From Jiangella muralis (GTDB taxonomy: Bacteria; Actinomycetota; Actinomycetes; Jiangellales; Jiangellaceae): 64,000 bases of DNA. Below the pieces are notes generated by a model. It saw only the letters and a list, made by a program, of their open reading frames with translations. It did not search any database and had not been told where the DNA came from. Location of the stretch: contig NZ_KQ434754.1 in NCBI RefSeq assembly GCF_001270745.1, positions 170,322 through 234,321 on the forward strand. The letters are read 5' to 3'. This document shows, piece by piece, positions 57,090 through 64,000 of this stretch; position 1 is the first letter of the stretch, and each line of letters begins with the position of its first letter. Made by a program: the position numbers and the translations under genes.

Positions 57090-58289
57090 ATGGGCCAGCA
57101 GCCGGCCAGCCTGACCATCACGAACGCCCGCATCTTCGACGGTTCCTCGGCCGAGCTGACCGAGGGCGACGTCCACATCGTCGACGGCGTGATCGTGGAC
57201 CCCGGCACCGTCGACGACCGCGGCGCGACGACGATCGACGCGCGGGGCGGGACGGTCGTGCCGGGGCTGATCGACGCGCACTGCCATGCGTACGGCATCG
57301 GGCTGGACATGGTCGGCATCGACTCGAGCCCGCTGAGCTACGTCGCGCTCAAGGCGGCGCGGCGCCTGAACAACGCGCTGCGCCGCGGCTTCACGACCGT
57401 CCGTGACGTCGCCGGCGGCGATCCCGGACTCGCCAGCGCGCTGGACGAGGGCCTGGTGGCGGCGCCGCGCTACTTCTACACCGGGCCGGCGCTGTCCCAG
57501 ACGGGCGGCCACGGCGACTCCCGTCCCGGCGACCGCGACCTGTGCGTCGGCCACGCCCACATGACCGAGGTCGTCGACGGGGTGGACGCGGTGCGCACGG
57601 CCGTCCGCGACCGGTTCCGCCGCGGCGCCCACGCCATCAAGATCATGACGTCGGGCGGGGTGGTGTCGCTGACCGATCCGATCCGCCGGCCGCAGTACAG
57701 CGTCGACGAGATCCGCGCGATCACCGACGAGGCGGCCCGTCGCGGCTCGTACGTCGCGGCGCACGCGTACTCGCCGGAGGCGATCGAGCACTCCGTCGTC
57801 AACGGCGTCCGCTCGATCGAGCACGGCAACCTGCTCGACGAGCCGACCGCCCGGCTGATGGCCGGCCACGACGCGTTCCTCGTGCCGACGCTGGCCGCGT
57901 ACGACGCCATGGACCGCCGCGGCGACGCGCTCGGGCTGAACCCGATCTCCAAGGCCAAGAACCGGGAGGTGCTCGACTCCGGCAAGCACGCCATCGAACT
58001 GGCGCGCGGCGCCGGCGTCCGGGTCGGCTTCGGCACCGACCTCATGGGCGACCTCGAGGACGACCAGCTGGTCGGGCTGCGGCTGCAGGTCGAGGTGCTC
58101 GGCGTCCTGGACGCGCTCCGCTCGGCCACCTCGGTCAACGCCCAGCTCCTCGGCCGCGACGACCTGGGCCGGATCGGCGCCGGTGCGGCCGGCGACGTCC
58201 TCCTGTTCGACGGCGACCCGTTCGCGGATGCGTCGCTGCTGTGGAACGAACAGGGGCGGACGGTCATCCGGGCGGGCGCGGTCGTCTGA
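57090..58289 (+). CDS. Metal-dependent amidohydrolase (imidazolonepropionase/prolidase-like)
   Basis: A 399-residue amidohydrolase of usual length. Metal motifs: VPGLIDAHCHAYG (HxH, residues about 57-69), AIKIMTSGG with the bridging lysine, AAHAYSPEAIEH, SIEHGNL and GFGTDLMGDL with the catalytic Asp. The members nearest in pattern hydrolyse Xaa-Pro dipeptides or cyclic amides; the substrate is not determined. The gap to the tRNA has TATAGC (a possible -10) and a near-palindrome TGTGACATGACACA (57052-57065), which may be a GntR-type operator. No signal peptide. Confidence 0.9.
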   Translation: MGQQPASLTITNARIFDGSSAELTEGDVHIVDGVIVDPGTVDDRGATTIDARGGTVVPGLIDAHCHAYGIGLDMVGIDSSPLSYVALKAARRLNNALRRGFTTVRDVAGGDPGLASALDEGLVAAPRYFYTGPALSQTGGHGDSRPGDRDLCVGHAHMTEVVDGVDAVRTAVRDRFRRGAHAIKIMTSGGVVSLTDPIRRPQYSVDEIRAITDEAARRGSYVAAHAYSPEAIEHSVVNGVRSIEHGNLLDEPTARLMAGHDAFLVPTLAAYDAMDRRGDALGLNPISKAKNREVLDSGKHAIELARGAGVRVGFGTDLMGDLEDDQLVGLRLQVEVLGVLDALRSATSVNAQLLGRDDLGRIGAGAAGDVLLFDGDPFADASLLWNEQGRTVIRAGAVV

Positions 58290-59042
58290 TCCCGGGGCCG
58301 GACCTGGGCCCGGAGGACCTAGGCGGGTCTGGCCCGCTCGGGGCTCGGTGAGTGCGCTGGCGGCGCTGCTCGCGCCCGGCGGCCGGCTCGCGCTGGCCGA
58401 GGGCGGACTGGTCGAGTCGCCGGACGGCCCCGGGGTGTGGCGTTGGGTCTGCAGGTCTGCAGGTCTCCCGCCCATGCCGGGGCCGGACCTTCGGCCGTGG
58501 CTTCGGTGTGCCGTACGGCGGCTCGGTGGGATGGCCGTGCGTACGGGCGCTGCGGGCGCCTGATCGTCCCGTCCGGCGGCGCCCGATTCGCACGCACGAC
58601 GGCGCCCGATCGTCCCGCACGACGGCCGCGAGTCGGCAACCGCACCGGCACGCACGGACCGCGGCAGGTCGACCTCGAGCACCGCCGCGAGGGCGAAGTG
58701 CTCGGTGCGTCGCAGTCCGGCCACCGGTCCAGCACCCCCGCGCATCCCCGAGCGGCCGCTAGTCAGAGACCCTACTCACGACCCATCTGGTACGTACCAC
58801 CGTCATCGACTGGTGCGGTGAGGTACGTACCAGTGTCCGTTTTGTACGGAATTTAGGGCACCTGTGTGGTCCTGATCACCCTATCGTCAGTTCCAGTCCC
58901 TGAGATGACGGCCCTAGCGTGCTGAGTATCCCCGCGGAACACCACCCGTCTCCGAATGGCCTGAGACCGGGTCGCTTCCGCATACCCGGAACGCGCCGCA
59001 GGGCCGACTGCGCGCCCCGATCACGAAAAGGGTGACCGCTAC
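58290..59042. other. Long gap with possible decayed coding remnant and the pckG leader
   Basis: No intact gene. The plus strand near 58350-58450 reads LAALLAPGGRLALAEGGLVE, like the LxPGGRLxLxE strand of a methyltransferase, but without start or other motifs, so it may be a remnant. A short direct repeat GGTCTGCAGGTCTGCAGGTC lies at about 58446. From 58788 the sequence is the control region of pckG. No small RNA or riboswitch was recognised. Confidence 0.4.
58788..58831. promoter_or_regulatory. Tandem palindromes upstream of pckG
   Basis: TGGTACGTACCA (58788-58799) and GGTACGTACC (58822-58831) are perfect palindromes with the same core, centres 33 bp apart (about three turns). A third, looser dyad TCCGT/ACGGA lies at 58836-58850. 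They are about 210-255 bp before the ATG of pckG and probably bind a dimeric regulator of gluconeogenesis. Confidence 0.65.
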
Positions 59043-60878
59043 ATGACGACGTTCGCCGAACCCGGAGCTGCACACGATCTCGACGACGCGCCCACGTCCC
59101 ACGCACGCTTGCTCGCCTGGGTCCGCGAGGTCGCGGAGCTGACCCAGCCGGACCGTATCCACTGGTGCGACGGTTCCGACGAGGAGTGGACGGCCCTCAC
59201 CGACGAGCTGGTCGACGCGGGCACGATCGTCAGGCTGAACCCGGAGAAGAAGCCGAACTCGTTCTGGGCGCGGACCGACCCGACGGACGTCGCGCGGGTG
59301 GAGGAGCGGACGTTCATCTGCTGGGTGAACGAGGCGGACGCGGGGCCGACGAACAACTGGCGCGACCCGAACGAGATGAAGGCCGAGATGACCGAGCTGT
59401 ACAAGGGCTCGATGCGCGGCCGCACGATGTACGTCATCCCGTTCTGCATGGGCCCGCTGACGGCGGCGAAGCCGATGTTCGGGGTCGAGCTGACGGACTC
59501 GCCGTACGTGACGGTCTCGATGCGCATCATGGCGCGCATGGGCGCGCGCGTCCTCGAGGCCATGGGTGACGACGCCGACTTCGTGCCCTGTCTGCACAGC
59601 GTCGGCGCGCCGCTGGAGCCGGGCCAGCAGGACGTCGCGTGGCCGTGCAACGACACCAAGTTCATCACCCAGTTCCCCGAGGAGCGGATGATCTGGTCGT
59701 ACGGCTCCGGCTACGGCGGCAACTCGCTGCTGGGCAAGAAGTGCTACTCGCTGCGCATTGCCAGCGCCATGGCCCGCGACGAGGGCTGGCTGGCCGAGCA
59801 CATGCTGATCCTCAAGCTCACCGCGCCGCACGGCGCCGTCCACTACATCGCCGCCGCATTCCCGTCTGCGTGTGGCAAGACGAACCTCGCGATGCTGGAG
59901 CCGACGATCCCGGGCTGGAAGGTCGAGACGCTCGGCGACGACATCGCGTGGATGCGCTTCGGCGATGACGGCCGGCTGTACGCCGTCAACCCCGAGTTCG
60001 GCCTGTTCGGCGTCGCGCCCGGCACCGGCTGGAAGACGAACCCGAACGCGATGCGCACCATCGCCAAGGGCAACAGCGTCTTCACCAACGTCGCGCTCAC
60101 CGATGACGGCGACATCTGGTGGGAGGGCATGACGGACGAGGAGCCGGCCCACCTCACCGACTGGAAGGGCCGCGACTGGACGCCCGGCAACGGTGAGCTG
60201 AGCTCGCACCCGAACTCGCGGTTCTGCACGCCGATCGAGCAGTGCCCGATCATCGCCCCGGAGTACGACGACCCGCGCGGCGTCCCGATCTCGGCCATCC
60301 TCTTCGGCGGCCGCCGGCGGACGACGATCCCGCTGGTCACCGAGGCGCGTGACTGGACGCACGGCGTCTTCATGGGCGCGACGCTGTCCTCGGAGACGAC
60401 GGCGGCGGCGGCCGGCAAGGTGGGCGTCGTCCGGCGCGACCCGATGGCGATGCTGCCGTTCATCGGCTACAACAGCGGCGACTACTTCGCGCACTGGATC
60501 GCGATGGGCAAGGACGCCGACGCCGTCAAGCTGCCGAAGATCTTCTACGTGAACTGGTTCCGCCGCGACGACGACGGCGGGTTCCTGTGGCCTGGCTTCG
60601 GCGAGAACGGCCGCGTCCTCAAGTGGGTCATCGAGCGGATGGAGGGCCTGGCGGCGGCGACGGAGACGCCGATCGGCCACGTGCCGACGCCGGAGTCGCT
60701 GGACACCTCGGGCCTGGACCTGACGGCGGAGCAGCTGGCCGCGTGCCTCGAGGTCGACCCGGAGGAGTGGCGGGCCGAGGTGCCGGGCATCGCCGAGTGG
60801 TTCGACAAGTTCGGCGACCACCTGCCGACCCTGCTCTGGGCCGAACTCGACGGCCTCAAGGCGCGCCTGGGCATGTGA
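59043..60878 (+). CDS. pckG: Phosphoenolpyruvate carboxykinase (GTP)
   Basis: A 611-residue GTP-type PEPCK, full length. It converts oxaloacetate and GTP to phosphoenolpyruvate, the entry to gluconeogenesis. Motifs: N-terminal [36 protein letters not shown], the kinase P-loop PSACGKTN (Cys277-Lys279), the metal/substrate loop [19 protein letters not shown], and [12 protein letters not shown]. An AAAGGGTGA site precedes the ATG. Its leader carries tandem palindromes, consistent with regulation by carbon source. Confidence 0.97.
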   Translation: MTTFAEPGAAHDLDDAPTSHARLLAWVREVAELTQPDRIHWCDGSDEEWTALTDELVDAGTIVRLNPEKKPNSFWARTDPTDVARVEERTFICWVNEADAGPTNNWRDPNEMKAEMTELYKGSMRGRTMYVIPFCMGPLTAAKPMFGVELTDSPYVTVSMRIMARMGARVLEAMGDDADFVPCLHSVGAPLEPGQQDVAWPCNDTKFITQFPEERMIWSYGSGYGGNSLLGKKCYSLRIASAMARDEGWLAEHMLILKLTAPHGAVHYIAAAFPSACGKTNLAMLEPTIPGWKVETLGDDIAWMRFGDDGRLYAVNPEFGLFGVAPGTGWKTNPNAMRTIAKGNSVFTNVALTDDGDIWWEGMTDEEPAHLTDWKGRDWTPGNGELSSHPNSRFCTPIEQCPIIAPEYDDPRGVPISAILFGGRRRTTIPLVTEARDWTHGVFMGATLSSETTAAAAGKVGVVRRDPMAMLPFIGYNSGDYFAHWIAMGKDADAVKLPKIFYVNWFRRDDDGGFLWPGFGENGRVLKWVIERMEGLAAATETPIGHVPTPESLDTSGLDLTAEQLAACLEVDPEEWRAEVPGIAEWFDKFGDHLPTLLWAELDGLKARLGM

Positions 60879-60940
60879 CGCCCGCTGCGCCGCCCGGCTC
60901 CCTCGAGCATGGGGGCCGGGCGGCGCAACGTCGGCGTCGG

Positions 60941-61008
60941 TCGCCGGGCAGCCCAGCATCGGGTCGGGTCGCCGGGCGGCCCAGCATCGGGTCGGGTCGC
61001 CGGGCTGG
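60941..61008. repeat. 28-bp tandem repeat after pckG
   Basis: Two full units (60941-60968 and 60969-60996) differ at one base; a partial third follows. Each begins TCGCCGGGC and ends CAGCATCGGGTCGGG. The array directly precedes palindromic repeat copy 3. The gap 60879-61136 has no gene. Confidence 0.8.
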
Positions 61009-61020
61009 AGTTCGCAGTCG

Positions 61021-61070
61021 GCTGTCGGTGCCCGCCCGTAGGGTGGGTGCCCTCCCAGCCGGGCGGGGAC
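61021..61070 (+). repeat. Dispersed palindromic repeat, copy 3
   Basis: Begins CTGTCGGTGCCCGCCCGTAG, then GGTGGG, a spacer, CTCCCAGCC and GGGCGGGG. Same hairpin as copies at 2543 and 21253. Between the convergent pckG and LLM genes it could also act as a terminator. Confidence 0.8.
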
Positions 61071-61136
61071 CACACCTCGGCGAACGTGGTCCCGAACCGC
61101 TGTGACGAACGAATCGCCGTCACGCACCGGCCGCCG

Positions 61137-62090
61137 TCACGCACCGACGGCGGCGCGGGCCTGCCGCAGCGTCTCCTCCGGCTCGACGTCGGGGTCGTCG
61201 CGGACGACGGCGACGTCCAGCCCGGCCGCCGCGAAGCGGGCGAACGCGGCCGCGACCTCGTCCGGCGTTCCGGCGGCGACCAGCCGGTCCAGCAGGTCAT
61301 CCGTGACGAGGTCGACCCGCGGCGCACCCGCGACCAGCCCGGCCCGGAATTCCGCGCACTGCGCCGGCGACAGACCGGCGGACCGGGTGATCAGGTGGTC
61401 GCCGTGGATGCCGAGGAACCGCGCGACCAGCGGCCGGATCCGGTCCCGCGCCTCGGCGCCGGAATCGGCGACCGACAGCCCGACGTACCCGGCCAGCCGC
61501 AGCGACGGACCGACGCGGGAACGCACCAGCCGCACATAGTCGGGCCCGGCCAGGATCGACAGCAGCACGCCGTCCGCGGACTCCGCCGCGAGCTCCAGCG
61601 CCCGCGGCCCCTTGACGCCGAGCACGATCGGCAGGTCCGGCCGCAGCGGCCGGAACGACAGAGCGGTGTCGACGGTGTACGCGGCACCCGCGTGCTGGAC
61701 GTGCTCGCCCGCGAGCAGGCGGCGGACGACGGAGACGGACTCGGCCAGCCGGCTCAGCGGCCGGTCGAACGGGATGCCCAGCTGGCCGGTCATCCACCGC
61801 TCGTTGCTGGCGCCGAGCCCGGCCAGCGCCCGGCCGCCGCTCAGCTCGTCCAGCGTCGCGAACTCCATCGCCAGCACGACCGGATGCCGGGTCCACGGGT
61901 TCACCACGCCGATCCCGACCTGCACCGACGACGTCGCCTGCGCAATCGCCCCGGCCAGCGCGAACGCCCCGCGCTCGACGTAGTCCTCGGTGACCCACAC
62001 CTCGTCGAACCCGGCCTCTTCGGCGGCGACGGCGGCGGCGACCGCGGACCGGCTCGGCCGGTGCCCCGAGAGGGAGAAAGCCAGCCGCAT
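61137..62090 (-). CDS. LLM-class (F420-dependent-type) oxidoreductase
   Basis: A 317-residue luciferase-like TIM barrel: MRLAFSLSGHRPSR, EEAGFDEVWVTEDYVERGAFALAGAIAQATSSVQVGIGVVNPWTRHP and GLGASNERWM are typical of F420-dependent enzymes of the methylene-tetrahydromethanopterin-reductase type. FMN use cannot be excluded. It is the last gene of an operon with a threonine-synthase-like enzyme and an M24 peptidase; the shared substrate is unknown. One-base TGATG overlap with the gene before. Confidence 0.88.
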   Translation of the reverse strand: MRLAFSLSGHRPSRSAVAAAVAAEEAGFDEVWVTEDYVERGAFALAGAIAQATSSVQVGIGVVNPWTRHPVVLAMEFATLDELSGGRALAGLGASNERWMTGQLGIPFDRPLSRLAESVSVVRRLLAGEHVQHAGAAYTVDTALSFRPLRPDLPIVLGVKGPRALELAAESADGVLLSILAGPDYVRLVRSRVGPSLRLAGYVGLSVADSGAEARDRIRPLVARFLGIHGDHLITRSAGLSPAQCAEFRAGLVAGAPRVDLVTDDLLDRLVAAGTPDEVAAAFARFAAAGLDVAVVRDDPDVEPEETLRQARAAVGA

Positions 62091-63334
62091 CAGGGCCCGA
62101 TCGCGTCCAGCAGCGCATCCGCCGCCGGCTCGATGACCGGCACCTCAGGCAGCGTGGCCGCCGTCGCGCCCACGTCCTTGAGCCCCGTCGACGTGCCGAT
62201 GACGACGACCGACTCGGCCCGGCCGAGCGAGCCCTGCGCCGCCAGCGTCGCGAGAGCCGGCCACGCGGTCGCCGACGCCGCCTCCTGGTACAGGCCGGCG
62301 GACGCGGCCAGCTCGCGCTGGGCGGCCAGGATGACCTCGTCGGACGGGACGGCGACCGCGGCGCCGCCGGTCGACCGCAGCGCGCTGAGCCCTTGGAACG
62401 TCCCGACCGGCGACGCCGTCGAGAACGCGACCGACGGCTGGTACGGCACCGGCCCGGCGACCTCGGACCCGCTGGCCAGCGCCGCGGCGAGCGGTCCGAA
62501 CGGCTCGGCCGCCACCATGCGCGGCGACCGCTCCAGTACGCCCAGCTCGACGAGGTCGGCGAACCCGCGCGCGACGCCCACCAGGCCGTCGGCGTACGCC
62601 GACGGGACCACGACGACGTCGGGCGGCGCGTCCAGCTGGTCCACCAGCTCGTAGGCGATGGTCTTGTAGCCGTCGACGCCGTACGGGTTGGAGCCGACGG
62701 GCGGGTCGGCGTGGCCGGACATCGCCAGCCAGCCGAACTTCTCGACCAGTTCGCGCATCAGCGTCCACCGCTGCCGCGGCTCCGGCAGCGCGACCACGGA
62801 CGCGCCGTACGCCTGCATCAGCGTCTTCATCGTCGACGGCACGCTGGCCACCGTCAGTACGACGCAGCGCAGCCCGGCCCGGGCCGCGTACGCCGCGATG
62901 GCCGCGCCGTGGTTGCCGGTGCTCGCGACGACGACGGTGTCGATGCCCAGCTCGACCGCCTTCGTGACGGCGACCGACGCCAGCCGGTCCTTGTACGACC
63001 ACGTCGGGTTGCGGGTCTCGTCCTTGACGACGACGGACGCGACGCCCAGGCGCTCCGCGACGGCCGGCAGGCCGACCACCGGGGTCGCGCCCTCGGCGAG
63101 GCTCACGGCCGGCGTCCCGGCGGCCAGCGGCAGCAGCGACCGGTACCGGAACAGGCCGGGTTCCCCGTCGGACACCGGCACGGCGCCCAGGCCGGCGAGA
63201 TCGTAGACAGGCAGGACGTTGGAAGGCACCCCGTCCGCCTCGCAGGCCGGGCAGCCGCGGCCGACCAGTTCCAGCGACGGGTCCGGGTAGCTCGCCGCGC
63301 AGCGCAGGCACGCGAGCGTCCGTGTGTAGGTCAT
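62090..63334 (-). CDS. Threonine-synthase-like PLP enzyme
   Basis: A 414-residue fold-type II PLP enzyme. An N-terminal zinc knuckle (Cys9, Cys12, Cys28, Cys31) precedes the catalytic domain. The PLP lysine is Lys115 in PTWSYKDR, and STGNHGAAIAAYAARAG is the phosphate-side motif. Threonine synthases (ThrC) and related cysteate or diaminopropionate enzymes share this architecture. Because it sits with an M24 peptidase and an LLM oxidoreductase, away from hom/thrB, a non-housekeeping role is likely. ATG at 63334 overlaps the peptidase stop. Confidence 0.85.
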   Translation of the reverse strand: MTYTRTLACLRCAASYPDPSLELVGRGCPACEADGVPSNVLPVYDLAGLGAVPVSDGEPGLFRYRSLLPLAAGTPAVSLAEGATPVVGLPAVAERLGVASVVVKDETRNPTWSYKDRLASVAVTKAVELGIDTVVVASTGNHGAAIAAYAARAGLRCVVLTVASVPSTMKTLMQAYGASVVALPEPRQRWTLMRELVEKFGWLAMSGHADPPVGSNPYGVDGYKTIAYELVDQLDAPPDVVVVPSAYADGLVGVARGFADLVELGVLERSPRMVAAEPFGPLAAALASGSEVAGPVPYQPSVAFSTASPVGTFQGLSALRSTGGAAVAVPSDEVILAAQRELAASAGLYQEAASATAWPALATLAAQGSLGRAESVVVIGTSTGLKDVGATAATLPEVPVIEPAADALLDAIGP

Positions 63335-64000
63335 GCCGCCACCACCCGCAGGTCGCGGCCGGACCTGGTGAGCAGGTCCACGCCGCCAGAGGTCACGACG
63401 ACCGCGTCCTCGACCATCATCCCGCCCCATCCCAGCTCGTAGTACGGCGTCTCGAAGCAGAACGTCATGCCCTCCGCCAGCTCGGCGCCGACGCCGGGCG
63501 CGACGATCGGCGGCTCGTAGATCGACAGCCCGATGCCGTGCCCGCAGTGCTGCCGACGGTACCGGGGGACGCCGCGCGCGACCGCGTCGAGCCCGATCCC
63601 GAACAGCTCCGACGCGGGTAGTCCCGGCCGCGCGGCGGCCAGCTGCTCGTCCTCGCCGGCCTTGACCGCGGCGTACACGTCGCGCTGCCGGGCCGACGGC
63701 TCGCCGAGCACGGCGGTGCGGCCGATGTCGGACCAGTAGCCGTCGACGACGCAGCCGACGTCGAACCGGGCGATCTCGCCGGGCTGCCAGGCGCGTCCGG
63801 ACGGGACGGCGTCGGCCAGCGCGGACCGCTCGCCGGTGAGCGCGACGACGAAGCGCGGGTCGCCGCCGCCGGCCACCATGGTCCCGGCGACGACGGCGGC
63901 CAGCTCGGCCTCCGTCGTGCCCGGCCCGGCGGCGGCCAGCGCGGCGTCGATGCCGGCCTCGGCCAGCTGGGCGGCGTAGGCCAGCAGCTCGACCTCGGCG
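63331..64000 (-). CDS. M24-family metallopeptidase, Xaa-Pro aminopeptidase-like (N-terminal part beyond window edge)
   Basis: About 223 residues of the C-terminal pita-bread domain are visible; the gene continues past the right edge. All five metal ligands are seen: Asp in ARFDVGCV, Asp in WSDIGRT, His in CGHGIGLSIYEPP, Glu in FCFETPYYE and Glu in VEDAVVV. Members are Xaa-Pro dipeptidases/aminopeptidases or, in catabolic operons, creatinase or ectoine-hydrolase-like enzymes. It is the first visible gene of the M24-PLP-LLM operon. Confidence 0.9.
   Translation of the reverse strand, partial: AEVELLAYAAQLAEAGIDAALAAAGPGTTEAELAAVVAGTMVAGGGDPRFVVALTGERSALADAVPSGRAWQPGEIARFDVGCVVDGYWSDIGRTAVLGEPSARQRDVYAAVKAGEDEQLAAARPGLPASELFGIGLDAVARGVPRYRRQHCGHGIGLSIYEPPIVAPGVGAELAEGMTFCFETPYYELGWGGMMVEDAVVVTSGGVDLLTRSGRDLRVVAA

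Noticed and set aside
58352-58762. Several overlapping open frames on both strands in the 58.3-58.8 kb gap
   Set aside because: They are Arg/Pro-rich frames produced by high GC content, without ribosome sites or recognisable domains.

Overview
The window is very GC-rich DNA from an actinomycete. GTG starts and 4-base GTGA/ATGA gene overlaps are common, the phosphoenolpyruvate carboxykinase is GTP-type, there is an F420-type luciferase-like oxidoreductase, BldC/excisionase-like regulators occur, and DnaA boxes have the GC-shifted form TTGTCCACA. Carbohydrate gene content and a 22.5-kb actinophage-like prophage fit a soil actinomycete; the genus cannot be fixed from the sequence alone.

Layout. 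1-1.3 kb: TetR repressor (cut by the left edge) divergent from an NAD-dependent epimerase-like protein, with two palindromic operators. 1.3-5.8 kb: two divergent operons around a DeoR-type repressor. One is deoR-otnK-otnC (four-carbon sugar-acid kinase and decarboxylating aldolase); the other is a class I aldolase and an Asp/Glu-racemase-like protein. 5.8-27.6 kb: a large glycan-utilisation locus. It holds an ABC sugar importer (binding lipoprotein, two permeases), GH2 beta-mannosidase-like, GH1, GH36-like, an FAD oxidoreductase, GH84-like hexosaminidase, a double metallo-beta-lactamase-fold protein, a LacI regulator, a ROK kinase, a SIS isomerase, GH38 alpha-mannosidase and a six-hairpin glycosidase-like protein. 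Five LacI-type sites of the same design (consensus near TGGGAACGATCCCA) sit in its three control regions, so the whole block looks like one regulon. The enzyme set fits mannose- and GlcNAc-containing oligosaccharides such as N-glycan fragments (inference).

27.6-34.3 kb: SoxR with a 19-bp-spacer promoter for a quinone reductase, a membrane PP2C phosphatase, a secreted protein of unknown role, and an AraC regulator divergent from an NmrA-like protein. 34.36-56.9 kb: a compact prophage integrated at the 3' end of tRNA-Arg(ACG). It runs from attL and a tyrosine integrase, through small plus-strand genes, to a long minus-strand operon (early genes, replication-like gene, endolysin, holin-like, HNH, terminases, portal, fused protease-capsid, tail genes), with a repressor gene that ends inside attR. 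The prophage has replaced the tRNA's own terminator with its own hairpin.

56.9-64 kb: amidohydrolase, a poorly coding gap, GTP-PEPCK behind tandem palindromes, a repeat-rich spacer, and a minus-strand operon of M24 peptidase (cut by the right edge), threonine-synthase-like enzyme and LLM oxidoreductase. A dispersed palindromic repeat occurs three times in the window, once inside the otnK coding sequence beside a run of pentapeptide repeats.
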